A DNA stretch of 11,472 nt from Lutibacter sp. (GTDB taxonomy: Bacteria > Bacteroidota > Bacteroidia > Flavobacteriales > Flavobacteriaceae), in the NCBI GenBank assembly GCA_003516285.1, contig DPCK01000074.1:5937-17408 (forward strand), in the 5' to 3' direction. Made by a program: the position numbers and the translations under genes. Shown piece by piece: positions 5,421 to 11,472 of the stretch; position 1 is the first letter of the stretch; each line of letters begins with the position of its first letter. Below the pieces are notes generated by a model. The model saw only the letters and a program-made list of their open reading frames with translations. It was not told the DNA's origin and ran no database searches.

Positions 5421-5735
5421 GTGAAAATTATAGCAATCATCATATCAATTATCACCATCACATTTTCAGCACTGCCCTGTGATGATGAAGTGGCTATTGG
5501 CACACAACAAACAGCTGTAATTTCTCAGGGTTCTGATTTGGAAAATAATGCTCATATTGATTTATGTTCTCCCTTTTGCTCTTGTGCGTGTTGCACTATC
5601 AGCATTTCCGAACCGACAAATCTGACAGAAATTCTAATTTCTCCAATAATTCCTTCGAAAGAATTGGGCACCCATTACGAGGTATCTTTCTTCAATAATT
5701 ACTTTTCTACAATAGATCAGCCACCCCAAGTCTAG
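5421..5735 (+). CDS. Small exported Cys-rich protein, DUF6660-like
   Basis: A 104-residue protein beginning at GTG; no in-frame ATG lies anywhere near the N-terminus. Residues 1-18 form a hydrophobic signal peptide (KIIAIIISIITITFSA), after which Cys20-Asp-Asp follows. A dense cluster CSPFCSCACC occupies 49-58 (Cys49, 53, 55, 57, 58), and the protein ends in QPPQV. From memory this layout (signal, LCSPFCxCxCC, terminal QPPxx) is the DUF6660 family found in Bacteroidota immediately upstream of heavy-metal RND pumps. The five clustered cysteines suggest metal binding in the periplasm, perhaps as a sink or donor for the pump; no such activity is established. The pump gene begins 71 bp downstream in the same orientation, so they probably share a transcript. 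Confidence 0.75.
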   Translation: MKIIAIIISIITITFSALPCDDEVAIGTQQTAVISQGSDLENNAHIDLCSPFCSCACCTISISEPTNLTEILISPIIPSKELGTHYEVSFFNNYFSTIDQPPQV

Positions 5736-5806
5736 TTTATAAATACGTTTTTAAGCACCTGCTTTTTGTTGGTGATTATACATTTATAACTTAAACTTTT
5801 CATTAA

Positions 5807-8800
5807 ATGATCGATAAAATCATTCGCTTTTCCATAAGCAATAAATTCATTGTTGGTTTATTTATTTTGGTGCTCATAGGTGCCGGTATTTATTCAATGA
5901 TGACCTTAAAGTTGGGTTCTGTACCCGATATTACCAACAATCAAGTACAAATTATTACGGTGGCCCCTAATTTGGGGACAGAAGATATAGAGCAATTTGT
6001 GACCTATCCAATAGAATTGGCAGTTGCCAATTTACCGAGTGTTATCGAGTTGCGTTCAGTATCCCGTTTCGGACTTTCAGTGGTAACCATAGTATTTAAA
6101 GACGAAATGGGAACCTATCTGCCCAGGCAATTGGTTCAGGAAAAACTGACCAAAATACAGGAAGATATACCGGCAGGTTTTGGAAAACCATTTATGGCCC
6201 CAATTGCAACTGGTTTGGGAGAAATTTACCAATACTCATTGGTACCCAAGGAGGGATTTGAAAATAAATATTCTTCAACCGAACTGAGAACCATCCAGGA
6301 TTGGATTGTAAAACGGCAAATGGCATTGGTGCCGGGCGTTGTTGAAATAAATTCTTTTGGAGGAAACGTCAAACAATACGAAATAGCCCTAAATCCCAAC
6401 CGCTTAAACAGTATGGGTATTAGCATCACTGAAGTTTTTGAAGCACTGGAAAATAACAATTCAAATACGGGCGGCGCATATATTGAAAAAAATCACCAGG
6501 CAAACTTTATTCGTGGAGAAGGATTGGCAAGATCTTTAGCGGATATAGAAAATATTGTGGTGGCAAACAACGAAAACACCCCAATTTTAATCAAAGATGT
6601 TGCAGATGCTGTCCGTTTTGGCACTGCGGTTCGTTATGGTGCATTTACCGAAGACGGTCACGAAGCTGTTGGCGGACAAATTTTGATGTTAAAAGGTGAA
6701 AATCCCAATGAAGTCATAAAAAATGTGCAAAACCGAATGGCAAATATTCAAAAATCATTGCCTGAAGGGATTCAAATAAAACCGTTTTTAGATCAAAGCG
6801 ATTTAATAGCGCGCACAACCGGCACAGTTTCAAAAAACTTAATTGAAGGTGCCCTAATTGTTGTATTCGTACTGGTGTTGTTGTTGGGAAGTTTAAGGGG
6901 CGGGTTATTGACAGCATCCATAATACCGCTTTCCTTATTGTTTGCTTTTATTTTGATGAAAGCAACTGGCGTTTGGGCAAACTTAATGTCGTTGGGTGCC
7001 ATCGATTTTGGAATTATAGTGGATGGTGCCGTAATTATTGTCGAAGGAACAGTGCATCATATTGAACAACGAATCAAAAAGAATAAAGCCGATTTTACCT
7101 CGAAAGAAATGGATGAGCTCACCTACAAGTCGAGCAGTATGATGATGAATGCCGCATTTTTTGGCCAGCTAATTATTTTGATCGTTTTTATGCCCATTTT
7201 ATTTTTAACCGGCGTGGAAGGAAAAATGTTCCGGCCAATGGCATTTACCTTTGGATTTGCCGTATTGGGCGCCTTATTGTTGTGCCTTACTTATGTGCCT
7301 GTGATGGTGTCTTTGTTTTTAAAGCCTGTCCCGCAAAACAAACAAAACTTGTTTACGAGGTTGGAAGATGGACTTACTAAAATGAGCGATAAAATGATGA
7401 AGGGTATTTTTAAAGGATACAAACCTTTAATAAATGGAGCCTTAAAATTTAAGAAACTGGTACTGGTCGTTGCAACACTTTTATTTATGATTGCAGCATT
7501 TATGTTCACAAAAATGGGAGGTGAATTTATTCCTAAGTTGGATGAAGGGGATATTGCGATGCAAATTATTATGAAACCCGGCAGTTCTTTATCTGAATCC
7601 ATTAAGGTTTCAGAAGAAGTTGAAAATATCATCAATGCAAATTTTCCGGAAGTTAAAACAGTGGTGGGAAGAATTGGCGTTTCAGAAATACCCACAGATC
7701 CAATGCCAATGGATATTACGGATTGTTTCATCATTTTAGAAAAGGATATGAGTAAGTGGACTTCAGCATCTACCAAAGCCGAGTTAATTGAAAAAATTCA
7801 AGAAAAATTGAAATCAATCGTGGGCGTCAACTTTTTGTTTTCGCAACCGGTTGAATTGCGTTTTAATGAATTGTTAACTGGCGTTCGAGAAGATGTTGCC
7901 ATTAAATTATATGGAAACGATTTGGATGTGCTGGCAATTAAAGCGGAAGAAATGGCTAAAATTATTCAAACAGTCGATGGTGCCGCAGATGTGCGTGCTG
8001 AAGCTACAGAAGGTTTGCCGCAAATCACGGTAATTTATCAAAAGGATAAATTGGCAAAATACGGCTTAACCATTGATAAATTAAATCGATATGTAAGTAC
8101 AGCATTTGCAGGGGCAAATGCAGGGATTATTTTTGAAGGGGAAAAACGCTTTGATTTGGTGGTCCGATATTCAGATGATTACAGGCAAAGTATTGAAGAT
8201 TTACGTAACCTTTTTGTGGACTTGCCAAATGACGGTTCACAAATTACGCTTAATGAATTGGCTGATATTAGTTATGTACCCGGCCCAATGCAAATTTCTC
8301 GTGACAATACGTACAGACGAGTGTCGGTTGGCGTAAATGTAAGAGGACGCGATGTGGAATCTATGGTAGAAGAAGTTCAGCTAAAATTGGAGGAACAATT
8401 AAAATTGCCTGACGGCTATTTTATTGAATACGGCGGTTCTTTTGAAAATTTAAAACGTGCTAAAGAACGATTGACCATCGTGGTGCCCATTGCGTTATTT
8501 CTAATCTTCATTTTGCTTTATTTCGCATTAAACTCTGTTATGCAGGCAACAATGATTTATATGGCGGTGCCATTGGCAGCCATTGGAGGTATTTTTAGCT
8601 TGTATTTACGTGGTATGCCCTTCAGTATTTCGGCCGGAGTTGGTTTTGTGGTGCTGTTTGGTGTGGCTGTTTTAAATGGATTGGTATTGGTAAGCAGGTT
8701 TAACAGCTTAAAATTAGAAGGAATGACAGATTTAAAAAAACGTATTTTACTGGCAACCGAAGAGCGGTTACGCCCCATATTATTAACGGCTGTCGCAGCA

Positions 8801-10198
8801 ATTATGGGATTTTTGCCTATGGCAATTTCTGCCTCTGCAGGTGCTGAAGTGCAAAGGCCTTTAGCCACCGTTGTTATTGGTGGATTGATTTCATCTACCC
8901 TATTAACACTTTTGGTAGTGCCTGTTTTGTATTATTTTGTGGAACGCAATGCTGATAAAAGAACAGCGGCAAAAACAATTAAAGGAAATCCATCAATGCC
9001 AACATTGTTATTATTGGGATTTATTTCTTGTTTCGGCATTAATTCGGCAATGGCGCAAGAAAAATCCCAAAACTTAACCATCGAGAAGGCAGTCGCCATT
9101 GCTTTTGAAAACAATCCAACCATAAAAGCGGCCAATCTGGAAATTGAAAAGCAGGAAAGCTTGAAAAAATCGGCTTTCGATTTAGACAAGACAGCGTTGA
9201 CATATAAAAACGGACAAATAAATGGCTTGCAAAACGATTATGAGATCAGCATTACACAAGACTTTAAATTTCCAACGGTTTATGGGGCGCAATCAAAATT
9301 GCAGTCAGCACAAATTGCTTTAAGTGAGGTTTCATTAACCCTTGAAAGAAACAGGTTAGAACGCGATGTGAGAGCGGCTTATCTGGCGTTGTGGTTTGCA
9401 AAAAACAAGTTTTCCCTAATTTCAAACTTAGAGTCAGCGTTTCAGAATTTTGCCCTTATTGCCGAAAAAAGGTTTGAATCAGGTGAAACCAATTTGATTG
9501 AAAAAATGGCGGCGGAAGGCAAACAAGCGGAAATAAACCTCTTAAAATCAGAAGCAGGTCTGGATGTTGAAAATTTAACCAGGCAATTGCAATTGTTGCT
9601 CAATACTGAAAGTTCAATAACAATTATTGATGGGGATTTGGAAAAAACACCCTTTTCTACAGTTGAAAAAAACGACAACATAAATCCAATTTTAAGCCTT
9701 CAGGAACAATATGTCAATGTTTCTGAAAGCGAACATAAATTGGAAAAAGCACGGTTTCTTCCGGATTTATCTGCCGGTTATTTCAATCAGCAAATTGAAG
9801 GCGTTAAGAATTTTACGGGCTTTCAGGTTGGCATAAAAATGCCGGTGTTCTTTTGGTCCCAAAATGGGAAAACACAGGCAGCCAAGAAAAACAGTGAGAT
9901 TGCCCAATTGAATTATGAGCAAACCAAATTGAATTTAAATGCTGAGCTTCAATCAAACCTTCAAGATTTTGAAAAACATAAGGCCTCGTTGGTGTATTAT
10001 GAAACCAAAGGATTGCAATTGGCCGATAAATTATTTTCATCTGCCAATAAAGCCTATAAGGAAGGTGAGGTGGGTTATGTGGAATACATATCAACTTTAG
10101 AACAAGCCGTGCAAATTAAAGAAAGCTATCTAAACAGGCTCAATCTGTACAACCAGACCGTAAATAAAATCAACTATTTAACAGGAAAATACAATTAA
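5807..10198 (+). CDS. CzcA/CusA heavy-metal RND pump fused to a TolC-family outer-membrane channel
   Basis: A 1463-residue fusion. Residues 1-1046 are a full-length HME-type RND proton/metal antiporter (typical length about 1040) with a first membrane helix at 14-32. TM4 carries DFGIIVDGAVIIVEG (400-414), so Asp400, Asp406 and Glu413 correspond to the proton-relay residues Asp402/Asp408/Glu415 of CzcA. The porter region has GGEFIPKLDEGDIA and GRIGVSEIPTDPMPMD stretches typical of CzcA/CusA. After a short linker, Met1064 opens a signal-peptide-like segment (PTLLLLGFISCFGINSAMAQ) and 1084-1463 is an outer-membrane efflux protein with long alpha-helical repeats and LPDLSAGYF...GIKMPVF. The fusion puts inner- and outer-membrane components in one chain; from memory this is recurrent in Bacteroidota. 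The exported cation (Cu+/Ag+ or Co/Zn/Cd) cannot be fixed by eye. The adaptor gene follows after 3 bp. Confidence 0.93.
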   Translation: MIDKIIRFSISNKFIVGLFILVLIGAGIYSMMTLKLGSVPDITNNQVQIITVAPNLGTEDIEQFVTYPIELAVANLPSVIELRSVSRFGLSVVTIVFKDEMGTYLPRQLVQEKLTKIQEDIPAGFGKPFMAPIATGLGEIYQYSLVPKEGFENKYSSTELRTIQDWIVKRQMALVPGVVEINSFGGNVKQYEIALNPNRLNSMGISITEVFEALENNNSNTGGAYIEKNHQANFIRGEGLARSLADIENIVVANNENTPILIKDVADAVRFGTAVRYGAFTEDGHEAVGGQILMLKGENPNEVIKNVQNRMANIQKSLPEGIQIKPFLDQSDLIARTTGTVSKNLIEGALIVVFVLVLLLGSLRGGLLTASIIPLSLLFAFILMKATGVWANLMSLGAIDFGIIVDGAVIIVEGTVHHIEQRIKKNKADFTSKEMDELTYKSSSMMMNAAFFGQLIILIVFMPILFLTGVEGKMFRPMAFTFGFAVLGALLLCLTYVPVMVSLFLKPVPQNKQNLFTRLEDGLTKMSDKMMKGIFKGYKPLINGALKFKKLVLVVATLLFMIAAFMFTKMGGEFIPKLDEGDIAMQIIMKPGSSLSESIKVSEEVENIINANFPEVKTVVGRIGVSEIPTDPMPMDITDCFIILEKDMSKWTSASTKAELIEKIQEKLKSIVGVNFLFSQPVELRFNELLTGVREDVAIKLYGNDLDVLAIKAEEMAKIIQTVDGAADVRAEATEGLPQITVIYQKDKLAKYGLTIDKLNRYVSTAFAGANAGIIFEGEKRFDLVVRYSDDYRQSIEDLRNLFVDLPNDGSQITLNELADISYVPGPMQISRDNTYRRVSVGVNVRGRDVESMVEEVQLKLEEQLKLPDGYFIEYGGSFENLKRAKERLTIVVPIALFLIFILLYFALNSVMQATMIYMAVPLAAIGGIFSLYLRGMPFSISAGVGFVVLFGVAVLNGLVLVSRFNSLKLEGMTDLKKRILLATEERLRPILLTAVAAIMGFLPMAISASAGAEVQRPLATVVIGGLISSTLLTLLVVPVLYYFVERNADKRTAAKTIKGNPSMPTLLLLGFISCFGINSAMAQEKSQNLTIEKAVAIAFENNPTIKAANLEIEKQESLKKSAFDLDKTALTYKNGQINGLQNDYEISITQDFKFPTVYGAQSKLQSAQIALSEVSLTLERNRLERDVRAAYLALWFAKNKFSLISNLESAFQNFALIAEKRFESGETNLIEKMAAEGKQAEINLLKSEAGLDVENLTRQLQLLLNTESSITIIDGDLEKTPFSTVEKNDNINPILSLQEQYVNVSESEHKLEKARFLPDLSAGYFNQQIEGVKNFTGFQVGIKMPVFFWSQNGKTQAAKKNSEIAQLNYEQTKLNLNAELQSNLQDFEKHKASLVYYETKGLQLADKLFSSANKAYKEGEVGYVEYISTLEQAVQIKESYLNRLNLYNQTVNKINYLTGKYN

Positions 10199-10201
10199 AA
10201 A

Positions 10202-11386
10202 ATGATAAATATATATAAAATAAGCGCCGTTTTACTATTTCTTGCTGTTTTGGGGAGCTGCCAAAATAAAACTGAAAAACAGGATGAACACAGCGAAACT
10301 GAAAGCGAAAAGCACGAAGAAAGCAGTCATTTAGTGGTTTTACAGCAAAAGCAATTGGCGGTAATGAACATCGAATTAGGCACCGCTAAACAAATAAATT
10401 TAGGGGATGCTTTAAAAGTAAACGGTCAATTGGAATTGCCGCCGCAAAATAGGGCAAGTGTTAGCGCCATAGTTGGTGGCAGGGTGCAAAGTATTGCTGT
10501 AATAGAAGGAGATTATGTGAAAAAAGGGCAAGTGCTCGCACAATTAAACAATCCAGAATTTATTACAATACAGCGTGAATATCTTTCTGCAAAAAACAAT
10601 ATTGTTTTTTTAGAAAAAGACTATCAACGTAAAAAGGAGCTCTTAAAAGATGGCATTACTTCCGCAAAATCATTTCAGCAAGCGGAAGCTGCCTATAATG
10701 AAGGAAAATCAACATTGAATGCTGCAAAATCAATGTTACAGCTAATGGACATCAGCGTTTCTGGCTTAGAAAATGGCAGAATAATTTCTGCTGTTCCTGT
10801 GGTTTCCCCAATAAATGGAGTTGTTCAAAACATTGATATTAATATTGGAAAATTTGTGGCTTCAGAACAAAAAATGTTTGAAATTATTGACAATGAATTT
10901 TTACATTTAGGACTTAAGGTATTTGAAAAAGACATTGAGAAAGTCAAAATTGGGCAAAAAATTACCTTTTCATTAACAACAAGGCCTGATAAAATTTATG
11001 AAGCGGAAATATTTGCCTTAGGCAAAGCGTTTGATATGAATACACGGGCAGTGCTGGTTCACGCCAAAATAATTGGAACACACGAGGGCTTGTTAACAGG
11101 AATGTTTGTTGAAGCAAGAATAGTGACCTCCAGTAAAGAAGTTCGTGCGTTACCAAATGAAGCTTTTATCAACGAAAAAGGATTGGACTATGTTTTTGTT
11201 CAAAAAAGCAAAACAGGGGATAAAATTGAATTTGAAAAGATTCAGGTCAATAAAGGCGTATCAGATTTAAGTTTCACAGAAGTGCTTTTCATTAAAGACT
11301 TGCCGAAAGAGGCGATAATTGTCACAAAAGGTGCTTATTACTTAAATGCCGAATTACAAAAAAGTGAGTTTGGCGATGAACATTAA
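10202..11386 (+). CDS. RND periplasmic adaptor lipoprotein, CzcB/CusB type
   Basis: A 394-residue membrane-fusion protein that bridges the pump and the outer-membrane channel. The N-terminus (LLFLAVLGSC) is a lipoprotein signal with lipid-anchored Cys20, followed by a charged segment with His30, His38 and His43 that could contact metal. The first lipoyl half is around 84-118 (VGGRVQSIAVIEGDYVKKGQ), a helical hairpin spans 119-182, the second lipoyl half is near 196-230 (SPINGVVQNIDINIGKFV), and a beta-barrel follows (KVFEKDIEKVKIGQKITF). The order and length are those of complete adaptors. It is the last full gene of the efflux operon, 3 bp after the pump, and its end overlaps a further start codon by 11 bases. 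Confidence 0.92.
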   Translation: MINIYKISAVLLFLAVLGSCQNKTEKQDEHSETESEKHEESSHLVVLQQKQLAVMNIELGTAKQINLGDALKVNGQLELPPQNRASVSAIVGGRVQSIAVIEGDYVKKGQVLAQLNNPEFITIQREYLSAKNNIVFLEKDYQRKKELLKDGITSAKSFQQAEAAYNEGKSTLNAAKSMLQLMDISVSGLENGRIISAVPVVSPINGVVQNIDINIGKFVASEQKMFEIIDNEFLHLGLKVFEKDIEKVKIGQKITFSLTTRPDKIYEAEIFALGKAFDMNTRAVLVHAKIIGTHEGLLTGMFVEARIVTSSKEVRALPNEAFINEKGLDYVFVQKSKTGDKIEFEKIQVNKGVSDLSFTEVLFIKDLPKEAIIVTKGAYYLNAELQKSEFGDEH

Positions 11387-11472
11387 GCCAGCTAACATAA
11401 AATCAGAAGAAATGAAGGAAATTAGAATAGCTCCAAATAAATATGAAAAAATATTGGAGAATAACAACATAA
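11376..11472 (+). CDS. Partial unknown open frame at the right edge
   Basis: An ATG at 11376 inside the end of the adaptor gene opens a frame of 32 codons still open at the window edge; a second in-frame ATG at 11412, preceded by AGAAGA, is an alternative start. The visible peptide is polar and basic (MKEIRIAPNKYEKILENNN from the second Met). The coupled overlap suggests another member of the efflux operon. I do not recognise it. Confidence 0.45.
   Translation, partial: MNIKPANIKSEEMKEIRIAPNKYEKILENNNI

Noticed and set aside
5753..5768. Small AAGC-ACCT-GCTT hairpin with Ts between the Cys-rich gene and the pump
   Set aside because: A four-base, AT-half stem is too weak to call a terminator or attenuator; the genes are likely co-transcribed.
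7291..7776. 161-codon minus-strand open frame inside the pump gene
   Set aside because: It is antisense to a strongly conserved RND coding region and shows no recognisable protein features.
1..11472. CRISPR array, tRNA or rRNA genes, insertion sequences
   Set aside because: No regularly spaced repeats, cloverleaf or rRNA-like segments, transposase genes or terminal inverted repeats were seen.

Overview
The window looks like an accessory (genomic-island) segment of a Bacteroidota genome, most likely a flavobacterium-like organism. Three things point there: an AT-rich, I/K/N-rich coding style; promoter-like TAnnTTTG boxes in place of Shine-Dalgarno-led leaders; and gene types typical of the phylum (a UmuDC pair with UmuC overlapping by one base, a CzcA-TolC fusion, and a short Cys-rich exported protein ahead of a metal RND pump). 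The assignment comes from reading the sequence only and was not tested by a search. Apart from one partial gene at the left edge, everything reads on the + strand.

Layout. (1) Positions 1-106, minus strand: the first 35 codons of a probable type II-like restriction-modification methylase/endonuclease, cut by the window edge. (2) 332-2040: a complete umuD-umuC SOS operon (DNA polymerase V) with intact self-cleavage dyad and polymerase carboxylates. (3) 2233-5058: a compact four-gene operon, visibly more AT-rich than its flanks. It encodes a TIR protein, a longer TIR protein with extra N- and C-terminal regions, a stand-alone SLOG-like nucleotide-sensor candidate, and a ThsB-like TIR protein. 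(4) 5059-5420: a gene-free stretch with a palindrome-dense element, a good rho-independent terminator and a promoter. (5) 5421-11386: a metal-efflux module made of a Cys-rich exported small protein, a 1463-residue CzcA/CusA pump fused to a TolC-family outer-membrane channel, and a lipoprotein CzcB/CusB-type adaptor. (6) From 11376: the start of one more open frame that runs off the right edge.

The most interesting part is region 3. TIR enzymes consume or convert NAD+, and in Thoeris a ThsB TIR makes a cyclic ADP-ribose-type signal that is sensed by a SLOG domain fused to an NADase effector (ThsA). Here no ThsA-like SIR2-SLOG gene is visible. Instead a free SLOG-like protein sits between a ThsB-like protein and two further TIR proteins, with overlapping or abutting reading frames. 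A reasonable hypothesis is a Thoeris-like anti-phage system in which the roles of signal maker, sensor and NAD+-consuming effector are divided over separate polypeptides. Next to a restriction-modification gene and an SOS operon, this looks like a defence island. A 10-bp direct repeat (ACGTCATAAA) at 2209-2218 and 5192-5201 brackets the four genes and their structured tail, which may mean the block moved as a unit.
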